The position numbers and the translations under genes were made by a program. Shown piece by piece: positions 11,897 through 22,026 of a stretch of DNA of 38,903 bases (the stretch's first letter is position 1; every line of letters starts with the position of its first letter). The notes under the pieces are model-generated. The model saw only the letters and a program-made list of their open reading frames with translations. It had not been told where the DNA came from and did no database searches. This DNA is from Bigelowiella natans CCMP2755 (lineage: Eukaryota > Cercozoa > Chlorarachniophyceae), in NCBI GenBank assembly GCA_000320545.1, contig ADNK01001271.1, positions 1-38,903 of the forward strand, given 5' to 3'.

Positions 11897-13361
11897 GTGC
11901 TCCTCCTCCTTTTCCTCCTCCTCCTCCTCCTCCTCCTCCTTTTCTTCGCCAAAAAATCTGCTAGTGCTGCAGGAGGAAGATTGGGACTGCGGCCTTGCGT
12001 GTGCCCTCATGGTTCTCAGGTTGGTTTGAAAACCCTTTCTTGGTGGCTTGGAATAGTTTCTTCGGAGTTGCCGCCATCAACCAATGATCGCCTGTAATTA
12101 CCAACGCCAGGGCCCTTCAATATTCTATGAGCTCCATTCAAGGAGGATCTGGTGATACAAAAGTCGTCTGTAACGCTATGAATGCTAACACCTCTTTTTT
12201 TGTATTTTCCAATATCTTTGGGGAATCGTTTTTGACCCCACAGGGCGACGGGCACTTCCGAGCATGAAAGAGCTTCGGGAACGGTGCGAGACACAGAGTA
12301 TATGGACGATTGACCTAGCCCATCTGCTGAGGTATATTATATTTGAACCATGTATTCGCATGAGGGTTAATCACAGGCAGTATTCAACATATACGTCTTG
12401 GGGGCTGCAGACACTACGGTGTTGGCGTTCGGATGCGCACAGTGTTTCCGGGGGTGGATCCAAGTCATCAACACTCTCAATTCTATAAAGATGTCATTAG
12501 TCAGGACCAGAAGAGGGTATGATCGTCGATAGAAGGGGAGAATAATTAATCCAACTAGAATCGTGTTACCTCAGGTCACTCAGCTGTTTCGAAGGGCTGC
12601 AGATGCTGGGATATCTGTAGAGAGAAAGGGGACCACGAGTTCCGAAATGTTGAGCTTGGTTGCTGATCACGGCCACGTTCTTATCGTACTTGTGGATAGA
12701 ACTATCCTCCTGTAATCACTAAGATGTGCTCGAGAAACTACCGATCTCAGAGGTTGCCAAATTTAATTTCAGGTGCGATGAATGCGCACTCGCCGACAAG
12801 GCCTTCGCGGAAAAATTGAAAGAATTTGGTAGCAAGGCTGATTCATTTTTAGGTGCAAGATATTCTTTGAAAATGCCCCCTTGCATGCCCTAACGCCCCA
12901 CTTTTGAAGGTCATTTTGTAGTTTTGACGGACATCTCGCAGAGTAGAATTTCTACAGAAAAGCGAAATAGTGACGGGGGTGGCTCTCCGAACAATAATAA
13001 AGCCCTTACGGACAACTTCTCAAATGACTTAAAGTCAGCTGCTGTTCCTCCTGTTCCAACGAAGGGATCGAAGAGAGCCTGGTTCTATGATCCTGGATCT
13101 CGCGTTGAAAATCGTAATGCATTAGTTCTGAGATCTGAGAGCACTACTCTAACCATTTGTTATTTAGACCAATGCAGTGTCCCATTTGATCAGTTCGAGA
13201 AAGCTAGGTTGGTGTCTTAAATTTGAGATTCTTCATTCTCTGAGAACTTTCATTTTATGTTCACGCACACCCCTCCCCCCCCCTTGGACAGATTACAGAG
13301 TGGTACAGACCAAGATATATTGATAATTAAAGTTAATGAACAGAAGAAACCCAAGTCGTAG
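11892..13361 (+). CDS. GUCD1: GUCD1 homologue (guanylyl cyclase domain-containing protein 1)
   Basis: Exons 11892-12019, 12263-12331, 12411-12516, 12575-12711, 12773-12852, 12910-13207 and 13292-13361 join in frame to 295 aa. Family signatures come in the expected order: WDCGLAC (31-37), SIWTIDLAHLL (about 55-65), HYGVGVRMR, a QFYKD element, GHVLIVLVD, HFVVL (175-179), FYDPGS (about 232-237), FEKAR and GTDQDILII near the C-terminus. Despite its name, the family has a papain-like (C39-type) layout with Cys, His and Asp/Asn motifs. Introns are 57-84 nt except a 243-nt first intron whose acceptor is the least certain. The protein starts with a poly-Ser run encoded by a TCC microsatellite and has an Asn/Ser-rich insertion of about 50 residues after HFVVL. 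The start was chosen as the first ATG in the frame of WDCGLAC. Confidence 0.88.
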
Positions 13362-13956
13362 TCATCTTACAGTAATATAATTTGCGCTCACACCGGCCGA
13401 TCCGCATGCAACGTAATCAATTTTTTCGAACTAATGCGCAGTGATGATGCTTGGCCTCGATGGATGATGGTAGTTTAGCGTCACAATGTTATTGCGTGTC
13501 CAATACAAATATACATGTGATATATCACACGGCTAATGCAAACCGACTGCAACACAGCATGGGTACCATCTACACCTTATCGTCGGACATAGCAACCACG
13601 GACATGCTAGCATGTTGGCTTGGCACGTATATATAGCAGAGCATGTGGACAGGGCAAGTAATACAGATGATAAGAATACGAATGTTATCGCAATAATGGC
13701 ACTTGACTAATAAACATAAACAGATGAGACATTCTGTATCGTGCGCCTAGAGCGTGTGAACGCATTATCACAAATGATTTTAAGCAAAGAATTGAACAGA
13801 TTAGACACATGCTAGAATCAGCATAGCCATAAAGCGGTGGCTACGTTGGGAGTTGCGGCGTACTCTTAGCCATCAACAACACTCTAAACCACATGCAATT
13901 ATGCAGTGTGATGCCTTTACACTGTAGCATTGGGAGGCTTCCTGAGGAGTAGACAC
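13362..13956. other. Convergent spacer, no gene seen
   Basis: This lies between the GUCD1 stop and the RhoGEF stop. It is AT-rich with scattered alternating words (GCATGC, TACATGTG, ATATATCACAC). Neither a repeat longer than about 15 bp nor an RNA gene was recognised. Confidence 0.5.
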
Positions 13957-14778
13957 TCAAAGCACCTCTTGTTGACTCCTAAGGGTATCTTTCATGTTCT
14001 CTAAAAATGTTTTACAAGCTTGAATGGCCATTGCCATCCCCTCAGCTTGCTGGGTGTTGCGCACAGCAGGTTGTATTTCGCTCAACCAAGATGCGTATCT
14101 CAGGTAGGAAAATAGCGGCGTCTTCAATGAATTGGCGAGTTCATGACCCTTGCATGCTTCACGAAACCTTTGGTGGCATTTTGTCCTAGAGTGTTTCAGT
14201 CGTGCCAGAAAATTTCTTCCACGCTCGAAATTTTCGACGTATTTACGGACCGATTCCTTGGAATCGTCTAACAGAGACAGAATCATCTTTCCAAGAGGCT
14301 CGGGCTCAATGTCGCAGTAAGCGAGAACAATGCATTTCAAGTTATGTTCTTGCTCATCAGCTACACTCTTTGAAGAATAGAAATGTAAAGACTGCATGAC
14401 CTCTTCAAATCTAGCATCCAGCTTCACAAATTTCAAGACTTCGGATGTATCCCATCTGCGACGATGAGGAGCACTGTGCAATGTTCTTTTCAGAAGATCA
14501 CGGTGTCTTAATTTTACGAGGAAGGCTGTGTGCGCTTCATGGATCTCTCCGATGCTCGAAAACAGTATTGTAGCCTCTTGCTTGGTCAAGAGCTGTTTCC
14601 GGTCAGTTCCTGCACAGCTGATGAAGTCGGAGATAACGGTTCCAAGACACTCCACGTAAGCCTTCTCGGTCTCTAACAGGATTGATTCAGCACTTAAAAT
14701 TATGCTATCCCTTTCCTTTGTTCTTCGCCGAGCCCCCAGCTCTTTGTGCTCCCCCGAGAGCATACACGTGCGATGCAC
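13957..14778 (-). CDS. RhoGEF (Dbl-homology domain) protein
   Basis: A single open exon of 273 aa. A DH-domain pattern starts at about residue 31: a CR1-like SILLETEKAYVECLGTVI, then KQEATILFSSIGEIHEAHTAFL, then near the C-terminal third SLKTPLFSYLRYASWLSEI, matching the conserved helix that normally reads KP.QR..RY..LL.EL. DH domains catalyse GDP release from Rho-family GTPases. No PH domain follows and the protein ends soon after the DH helices, so further upstream exons or a minimal GEF are possible. The start is the first Met of the open frame. It is divergent from the gene that follows. Confidence 0.75.
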   Translation of the reverse strand: MHRTCMLSGEHKELGARRRTKERDSIILSAESILLETEKAYVECLGTVISDFISCAGTDRKQLLTKQEATILFSSIGEIHEAHTAFLVKLRHRDLLKRTLHSAPHRRRWDTSEVLKFVKLDARFEEVMQSLHFYSSKSVADEQEHNLKCIVLAYCDIEPEPLGKMILSLLDDSKESVRKYVENFERGRNFLARLKHSRTKCHQRFREACKGHELANSLKTPLFSYLRYASWLSEIQPAVRNTQQAEGMAMAIQACKTFLENMKDTLRSQQEVL

Positions 14779-15568
14779 CTCGGAACGTTCGTGACCTTTC
14801 AGTGTACACGGGAAAATTTCTCACGAGAGCCGCATTTAATTATGTCGCTCCTCCGAATTGCAACCTTTTCATGCAAATCTTGGTCATCAAAGACACACCG
14901 CGTTTCTCAACTGCGCCAATCCGGATCACGCATCTAGCTGAAAGTTTTATGCTCTCCTAACATGTTTTTGTTGCCTGCATTTTTGCATTAACGCTCACTT
15001 TTTGAGCTGTCGTACGATTTGAGTACTAATCTTCGATGTTTACCGTAGATCTACTAATTATGGACCGAATTTGTCGAATTTCCGAGGTGTTGTTACAGAT
15101 GGCTGGCATCACGGCCCGTGCGAGCGGCGGATGCATCCGATGCAGCGGCAGCTTAGCGGCTCTCACGGTCCTGGTTACAACCGCAATGCAGCTGTCCCCT
15201 TTCAGGCCTCCTATACTCGCAGCTAACTCTTGCGCAAAAGTGAGGCCAGGCCCTCAATCTCGACTGCACAAAGATGTAAAGGTCGGATGCATGGAAAAAC
15301 TCAATTGCGCACCGTTTCGCTTCGGCTTCTCGTTGTCATCCCTCCTCCCCTTTTGTACGGGAGGCAAGCTAATTCCTAAGTAGCTTGAGACATTATTTAA
15401 TCTTTCGATTTCTGTGGTTTGCTCTTGCATGCTTCAATGGACGGAATGTAGAGGACCCTGTGTCTCCGTGCAATGCGTGTCGAACAAGAGAGAGAAATCA
15501 ATGTTTCCCAAGCTCAGAGCACCATGGAAGCGTGCAAAATACAACCCTCATTTTTTCCATTCTATTAG
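14779..15568 (+). other. Upstream region of the RGG gene with candidate 5' exons
   Basis: An open frame at 15036-15383 (115 codons) has a short hydrophobic stretch (LAALTVLVTTAM) and few acidic residues, and could hold the first exon or a targeting leader of the RGG gene. A second frame at 15414-15614 overlaps the acceptor of the next exon. I could not find a junction set that joins these to 15569 without doubt. Confidence 0.3.
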
Positions 15569-16123
15569 AAGGGACAGTGGGAGTATCAACTACGCAGGAA
15601 GTTTAAAAGAATAGGCAACGACATAGGCATCAATGCAAAATGCTCCGTCCCGCTATCTTTAGAGGAGCAACAGCCCTGCAGCAATGGTGCCAGACTCACA
15701 GATTATCAATCTGGAGCTCTTTCCATATTACAAGTACAATCCAGGTCCAAATATAATGTTCGGTTGATAAAATTAGCTCACTCTAGATGTCCCATAATTG
15801 CTAGGATTCTTCGCTTGCGAGGCGGTGATAGAAGAGAAGGAATGGACTCAGCAGTACACGATCCTGATCGGGAGCGCACGGGGAATATGGTGTTATGCTT
15901 AAGAGGGGGGAGTGACGGGAGAGGGCCGCGTTCAGAAGCAGCACAAGATAATCGGGGGCGTTTCCGAAACAACAACTTTGGTAGCCAGAGCGGAGGCCCC
16001 CGACAATATGGTAGGAGGACTCGCAGGGGCGGCGGCGGTGGCAGGTTTCAGCGACAAAGAAAAGCGCAAAATTCAACAGACAAGAGTATTTTGAAGCTTG
16101 GTGACTGGGTTCGTAGCCGCTAG
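15569..16123 (+). CDS. RGG-box protein with ubiquitin-tail-like LRLRGG motifs (5' incomplete)
   Basis: The frame is open from an AG acceptor at 15567-15568 to the stop at 16121-16123, about 184 codons. The N-terminal half is basic and mixed (WEYQLRRKFKRIG, later YNVRLIKLAHS). ILRLRGGD follows at about residues 77-84 and VLCLRGGS about 28 residues later. The last third is an RG/RGG-rich low-complexity tail with Asn, Gln and Phe, typical of RNA-binding or condensate-forming proteins and of arginine methylation targets. LRLRGG equals the last six residues of ubiquitin, but I do not see a clear ubiquitin fold before it. Upstream exons remain unresolved. No known family is assigned. Confidence 0.5.
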   Translation, partial: KGQWEYQLRRKFKRIGNDIGINAKCSVPLSLEEQQPCSNGARLTDYQSGALSILQVQSRSKYNVRLIKLAHSRCPIIARILRLRGGDRREGMDSAVHDPDRERTGNMVLCLRGGSDGRGPRSEAAQDNRGRFRNNNFGSQSGGPRQYGRRTRRGGGGGRFQRQRKAQNSTDKSILKLGDWVRSR

Positions 16124-17221
16124 AAATACAGAATAGTGTTCACGCATCTGAATTCTTTGTCCGATCAGATTTGTCCGACATGTTATGGAAAGAACTTCGC
16201 GATGCGAACGGTATCATTTTCCCATTCTGTCGTGTGAGCGACCTGGAGGCTCAGAAATATGGCTTATATATATGTGATTGCAGGAATCTTGCTTCAGATG
16301 TCAGGCGGACAAACCGGAAAATATACAAACGATGAATGCGTTATACGAGGAAGGAAAACTAAATTTTTCTTCCGAAAGGCAATATGATCTTTAATTAGCG
16401 ATGTCTAATAATTGTATTCTGCTATCATTGACCTTCAATTTTATTAATATTGCTGACGATTTGTTCGCTATAAAATATTAGATATGTGTTCGAGGAGATT
16501 CCGCAGGTTGAGCATTTCCAAAAAAGCTTGATAAGGTGCCGTACTGTCATTAATTCAATTCAAGTTTGATCACATTTGTTTCTATTTCAGCTTGGAGAAT
16601 GAACATTTATCTGTTCTGTCGTCTCTTCCCATTGAAAACGGCTAAAATAATAAGGAAGAGCGATCTGCATTCCTGAATTCAGTCAAATTTAATGCCGCCA
16701 TGTATAATATTACTTTTCGGATCTAATTTGAGCCTATGAACTCATCTTCGTCCGTTGTGTTGCTATATATTATTGTTGACATCGCTTTAATCACCACATG
16801 TGCCATGTTGCCATCCTATGTACGTTTGTGCGTGCATGATTCTCGTACGCGTTGAGCCGATGTGCGTTTTAGCGGCATATTTGTGGTTCCTATTAATGCA
16901 TGTGCGACACATTCAGTCCATATAGTATACTACACGTACATACGCATGTCATTTCACGTTTCGTAGATTGCGTTATATGAGGAATGTGTATGCCACAATC
17001 TGCATGTGCCGTTACTAACTTCGAGCGTGAAGTTTCCATGTGCATGTATTTCCTAATTGATCCTATGATGATTGTACAATAATTTCATGCACATTTGAGG
17101 ACCAATCACATTACAATTGCTGCGATTTGACAAGGCACAGATGCATGATGACTAGTTAGCAGTTGTCATGCGGTGCGTTAGCTGCTGTATGTCGACTTAC
17201 GTTGCTTGCCATTCAACTAGA
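16124..17221. other. Convergent spacer of 1.1 kb, no gene seen
   Basis: This lies between the RGG gene stop and the desaturase stop. The first half is plain AT-rich sequence with short poly-T and ATTA words. The second half (from about 16790) is dense in TGCATG/CATGCA, GTACG and CACATG words. No reading frame longer than 60 codons is present. Confidence 0.5.
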
Positions 17222-18300
17222 TCAATGCCGTAACTGAGCGACGTATACTTTGTTAAACTCCAAGTAACCATTTGAAGTTGTCTTCAAATGCGAGCTGATC
17301 CTTGAATGAAGAGCAGGAAGTTGATGAAATGGGACCGAGGGGTAGCAATGATGTGCCGAGTGATAGGGCATATTCCATGCCAAAGCCCGGACGAGCCCGC
17401 TTGTAAATGTTGTCCTCGAATTCTCCAACATATTCGCAACATGAGGACAACGTCCATGCTCTGCGAGCAGGAATAGTCGGAGAAATGGCTGACCAATGAG
17501 CAAGGGAATAATCCAAAGCGTTGCTAGCCAACTAACGCTCGCCTTTCCGACCTCTGGGAACAGAAAGCAGCATACTCCAATGGAGAGCGCCAGAGCGAAA
17601 TAAATTCCCAAAATCACGCGTGCTTCTCTTCTAACAATCGCGTGTTTGTGATTTGGTAGGTAGGGATATGATATGGTTCCGAATGCATTGTTCAACAACA
17701 CAGTGGCCTCACCAGACCAGTAACCCCATCCCGAGAGATACAACAGGAATGCCGGCCAAGTCTCTGGGCGCCCAGACCCAACAATTTCAGGATCTTTAGT
17801 AGGATCATTTGTGTACATGTGGTGAGCTCGGTGGAAGTAGCGAAACCATATGAATGGAAGGGCAATGATCGGTGCAATTGCGTGCCCTGAAATGTCGTTT
17901 ATCCACCTTCTTCGGAACGCTGTCTGTAATTGTGGGGGAGGAAATATGAGAACCAGAAAAATAAAGGAGAGGTAGCACCAATTTTAGGGTAATTCACGAG
18001 ACATTCGATGACCTGATGGGTGCACTCGTGGCTGAGAGCGAATAGAAACGTGAGCAGTATCCCATACGGAGGTAGAAGCAGCGCCCATAGCCCCGATTTC
18101 GTCGTCCTTGTCCAAACAATTAGCAGCGCAAAGGTTAAAATAAGCGCCAAATGGATAAAAAGTCGAACAAGAGCTGGAGCATCTCGCTTGGCTGTGAGCT
18201 TTCGCTTATCATCCTCCGACAGGGTCCGGAGGAAGTCGACGTGGCTGTCGACCATGGGCCGGTGCGAAATTAGAAATTGGGCGCTAGGATGTATTCCCAT
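17222..18300 (-). CDS. Membrane fatty-acid desaturase family protein
   Basis: Exons 18300-17998 and 17923-17222 join in phase 0 across a 74-nt GT-AG intron to give 334 aa. All three histidine boxes of the membrane di-iron desaturase/hydroxylase fold are intact: HECTH (91-95), HRAHH (132-136) and HSAHH (289-293). Hydrophobic segments lie at about 48-64, 74-90, 190-208 and 215-232. The blocks around HECTHQ, GQPFLRLFLLAEHGRCP and LAWNMPYHSAHHCYP resemble a desaturase group common in alphaproteobacteria. The substrate (acyl chain or carotenoid) cannot be read here. The N-terminus has no long cleavable leader. The start is the first Met of the frame. Confidence 0.88.
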
Positions 18301-18469
18301 CTAAAATCCTTCCATCCTATAATTAACATCCACATATCCAAATTCGGTTGCCGCTGATCGCACCCTAATTTAACCAGAAATGTGCCTAAATCCACCGAAT
18401 CATTTGGCCATTTTGTTAGGATTGCCCAACCTAGATCTAATTGTGTTTTTCTAAAACATCATACTACGA

Positions 18470-20893
18470 TGTACAGAAATTATGCTTCCATGTCGCACCC
18501 ACAAAACTTTAGGGTTTTCGAAGATCTTGACGTCGGGATACCTCTTCGTCTGCGTGGTAAATACAGTTGTCGCAGATAGAGAATATCTTGTGTTTGACTG
18601 GTTTTCTAAATTTACAGTACGTCTGTGCAGTTCGTCGTTTCATTTCTATCATTTGTCATTCCATCCAGGACACGGAATTCTCCCCCCCCTTCCCCCGACC
18701 CCGCTCCCTCGCTGCCTTTTCTTTTTGAGGTAATAATGTGCGACAATCGTACTTTCTAGTTCTGAGGGATATGCGGAAACCCTCACCATGGAGAACGTGG
18801 AAGGCTGTGAGCGACTCGAGAGGGGGGACGGCTCCCAACACTGCCAGCAGGTGAACATGATAGCTATTCGTCAGCGTCCTTTTCACCCATGCGTGGAATT
18901 AAATAATGTTCAGTGGAGGAAGCTTGTATCCTAATTTCGATGCCTCAATCGGAACTGTGCCCCTCCGATCAATTCGGCCTCCAGCTAGAGCCGTAACCCC
19001 TGGAGTAGGAATGGGGATGGGAGTGGTAATAAGTTTCTTAGACCTATTCTTCCAGCTTTTATTACAAAATGGATGTCTTCCAGGGTATTGTCGATTCGCG
19101 AAAAGGATTAGGAGTCGTCGGATCTAGCGCCCCTTCGAGGCTAAAGCCCAAATATCGGAAAAGTAACAGGGTAAGATATCTCCGTTCCGAAGCTAATGAC
19201 TCACTGCAAGCTATGTTTTTTGAGAAATTCTCGATATAATCAGTCGATCTCGAACAAACGACCGGTATTCCGGGCTGGTACCGCTCAGACACGATTCAGT
19301 AAGGATTTAAGCCCGATTTGGAAGTGATATTCCTAATATTTACTTTTTGCCCGAAGGTCGAAGCGGCGTCTCAAGAAACTTTTCTGCACCACGTCCGGCC
19401 TTTGGCAGACAATACGTGCAGGTTCAGCAATAGTATATAGTCAAACAATAATATTGAAGAATTTTTAAGATTGTCCCGAGACACTGCGAATTTTGGAGAA
19501 AGACAGTAATAATTTTTTTTGATTTGTTGCTGAATCATGCCGGCTTCATTTCGATTTTTTCTGCACAGCTTCTTAATGTTCTCTGTATAACTTACTTCTT
19601 TCATTACTTTGCACTAGGAGCCTTTGGAAGAATCTAAATCCAATGTAAAGAGACCAACGCCTCAAATGAAGTATGCACCTATATGATTCAAAAAGAAGCA
19701 AACGGGTTTTCAGATTTAATATTTGGCAGACCGTTACGCCTGGAGGGCTTTGAATGGCTGATAGAAAATCATCCTTCTGTCCATCGTCTGGAGAGAGATT
19801 CGAAGATTTCCACTGGGTTTACACATGTTTATTGTTTCTGACCACGGGAATGATCAGGGGAGGGAGAAAACTAAGACAGGATGGTGGTTTTTTTTTCAAG
19901 CTAGATGTAATATAGTTTGAAAGAAAGCAACTCTTGAGCCTGCGACGTTAACTCGTCGAAGTGAAACTTGGCGTTGTTGCTAGCATTTAACTCCTTGGTT
20001 ATTGCATTACGTATTCAATCAAGATATTCCTACATATTTTTTATTCTACCCATTTTCATAGACGCAGGGTGAGTTCTCGAAGGACCCAGAGACCGGCAAC
20101 AGTCTTTAGCAGCTCCTCCAAATCCGCTCATATTCTTGAAGAAAATGAGAACGATTCAGAGCATAGACGTAGGCTGAGCTCTCGAAGGACTCAGAGACCG
20201 GCCACAGTCTTTAGCAGTTCCCCCAAATCCGCTCATATTCTAGAAGAAAATGAAAACGATTCAGAGCTTAACTTTAACGAGGAGGTGACTAAACTGACGT
20301 AAGTATGAAGTAGTGTGGATTTTGATATCTGGGCATTTATAGGAATGTTTCTCCGGAAGGAGCGGTGCGCTAAGCTTCAGACGAAACGACGAAAGGTCTC
20401 GTCAGAGCATCAATGATTTTCTGTCTGTATTCTCAATGTAATGTTCCTGATTTTAAATCTTCTGATTTGAAACAGAAAGCTGCAAATCTCTCAGAAGCGT
20501 AACCGTCGCGTGCAGTCTGCCTCCATTAGGAGAGTGCCACCTTCCCACCACCATCATCACCGTATCCGGCCTCCATCTAGGCAACGACCACCTCCTCAGG
20601 CATTACACTTGAACCTGTTCAACGTTTCCATGGACCTTCCAGGTGCCAGCATTCTGTTGTTGTGCTTTCGCTGTTCTATGTTGACGTGTATACGTGTGGT
20701 CGCATTGTCTTGTTTTCCTTCTTTTCTAGACACCCCGAAGCATGCAAGGGTTGGAGCAGAAGACGGTACACGAGGATCCAATACACGAGCTGGAGACGGT
20801 ACATTTTCAAGGGAAAGAATTCGGAACAGCCACGTGACGCGAATGGGCAGATCGTCGAAGACTGTAAAAAAGGCGTTCATGCCCACAAGCTAG
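18470..20893 (+). CDS. Unidentified Ser/Arg-rich multi-exon gene with an internal tandem duplication
   Basis: Exons 19618-19670, 19730-19816, 20062-20298, 20476-20642 and 20730-20893 join in frame to the TAG at 20891-20893. Upstream, likely exons are 19364-19421, 19084-19170, about 18906-19030, about 18764-18850 and about 18470-18557 (ending in LRLRG at a GT donor), but not all their phases can be reconciled, so the 5' half is provisional. The product is basic and rich in Ser, Arg, Pro and His (SSRRTQRPATVFSSS, SHHHHHRIRPPSRQRP). One ordered block, LRLEGFEWLIENHPSVHRL, is seen. No domain family is recognised. It may be a disordered nuclear or cytoskeletal protein. A dispersed repeat lies in the intron before 19618. 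Confidence 0.5.
19478..19590 (+). repeat. Dispersed repeat family 2, intronic copy
   Basis: This segment begins near ACTGCGAATTTTGGAGAAAG, continues through TTTTTTTGATTTGTTGCTG and CCGGCTTCATTTCGATTTTT, and ends near TGTTCTCTGTATA. It is matched block by block at 21508-21730. It sits in the intron before exon 19618 of the Ser/Arg-rich gene and corresponds to the uninterrupted form at the point where the other copy carries an insertion. Confidence 0.75.
20063..20272 (+). repeat. In-frame tandem duplication, 2 x 105 bp
   Basis: Two consecutive 105-bp units encode two near-identical 35-residue blocks (core SSRRTQRPATVFSSS, then SAHILEENENDSE). Differences are few and mostly silent, which suggests a recent duplication that kept frame. 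The whole array lies within exon 20062-20298. Confidence 0.85.
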
Positions 20894-21411
20894 GCGTTGG
20901 CCACCACGCGTGTAGTGTATCCTATATATGCAATACATAGTACGTATACACACATTTGTCTAAAGTCACCACCTATTATTATATCAAGAAATGGCACCAT
21001 GCGCTGCAATCGCAGTTCTAATTATGTAGCAGGAGCTTCTATTGCCACCCGTGTTTACACGTGCTCATTACTAATGTATAAGATTGCGGTGGAACATAAC
21101 ACTAGAATATCTAGATATTTTCGTGAGTGTTAGCTGCGATGCATGTAGCATTCCTAAGTTGAGCTGGCATATAACTCATGTTGACTAACTGCTCATGTGT
21201 AGTCTAAATCGCATGGCGCGTGTACGACTGCGCTGTATAGCTACTAGCTGCACTGTTCTGTGTGGCGTGCTCTAATACGTACGTGATGTCGTATACGCAT
21301 GTATGTGGTTGTACGCGTCCATCGATCATGCAAGTATTGTCATTAGAGCGTTGCATGCGTGCGTACACCATGCAACAATAAATCGCCGCACGCTTCATTT
21401 TATGCACTTTA

Positions 21412-21482
21412 TAGGGACTTAAAGTCCCTATATATAACTTATTAGTCCCTACACGTATCGTATATGGACTTATTAGTCCCTA
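21412..21482. repeat. Palindrome and repeats of AGTCCCTA
   Basis: 21412-21430 (TAGGGACTTAAAGTCCCTA) has two perfect 9-bp arms around one base. ACTTATTAGTCCCTA then occurs twice, at 21437-21451 and 21468-21482. The spacing of the two direct copies is 31 bp. Confidence 0.8.
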
Positions 21483-21507
21483 TATCATCTAGTCATCGGT
21501 ACACACG

Positions 21508-21730
21508 CAGCACTGCGAATTTTGGAGAAAGACATATATGAGACGGATGTAATGAACAAATTAAATTTTTTCAATGGTCATCCTGATGTAGCTGTGCAAT
21601 GCAGAGAAAGACATATACAGCAATAACTTTTTTTGATTTGTTGCGATGCTGGACCATGCTAGCATGCCGGCTTCATTTCGATTTTTTCTGCACAGCTCTA
21701 TTGTGTTCTCTGTGTATATAACTCATATGG
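21508..21730 (+). repeat. Dispersed repeat family 2, copy interrupted by a short element
   Basis: This is the second copy of the 19478-19590 repeat. It is split after GGAGAAAGACATATA by a 65-bp insertion (21539-21603), after which the repeat resumes. GAGAAAGACATATA occurs at both 21525-21538 and 21604-21617, as expected for a target-site duplication. Confidence 0.8.
21539..21603 (-). mobile_element. SINE-like short element, 5'-truncated copy with 14-bp target duplication
   Basis: The 65-bp insert reads, in element sense (minus strand), from TGCATTGCACAGCTACAT through GGATGACCATTG to a 3' end TTCATTACATCCGTCTCA. Longer relatives lie at about 2660-2790 (+), 31855-32005 (+) and 505-635 (-). They continue further 5' than this copy and share the core and 3' part. 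A perfect 14-bp flanking duplication and loss of the 5' part are the usual marks of LINE-driven retroposition. No poly-A tail is seen. Confidence 0.65.
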
Positions 21731-22026
21731 CATTGCTTGCTTGCTTGCATGCACGTGTGCTTGATTGCTCTACACTCTAGCAATGCACAGGAGCAGGTGT
21801 CATCGTTGCTGAGATGCTGGCTAGCTGGCATCCCATTCTATTCATCGTGACCAACAATAGTGCAAAGTGCTCATGTGTCACAGCACCCATGCAATGCTCC
21901 AAAATTTCGGAATCGAAACGACTGTGAACGTGTGAACGAAATAATTGAACGACATGCATGTCATGAATGAGGAACACCGTGGATGTCTATGTTGGACATC
22001 AAATTGCTCTCGTACCATGAGCATCC

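Larger units (their letters stand above)
20894..22026. other. Convergent spacer with nested repeats and TTAGTCCCTA palindromes
   Basis: This lies between the Ser/Arg-rich gene stop and the SR-protein stop. No gene is seen. It contains alternating words (TGCATG, TACGTG, GCGTGTAC), a palindrome cluster at 21412-21482 and a nested repeat at 21508-21730. Confidence 0.6.

Noticed and set aside
15569-15820. Ubiquitin-fusion protein
   Set aside because: LRLRGG is present but the residues before it do not show the ubiquitin core or its spacing.
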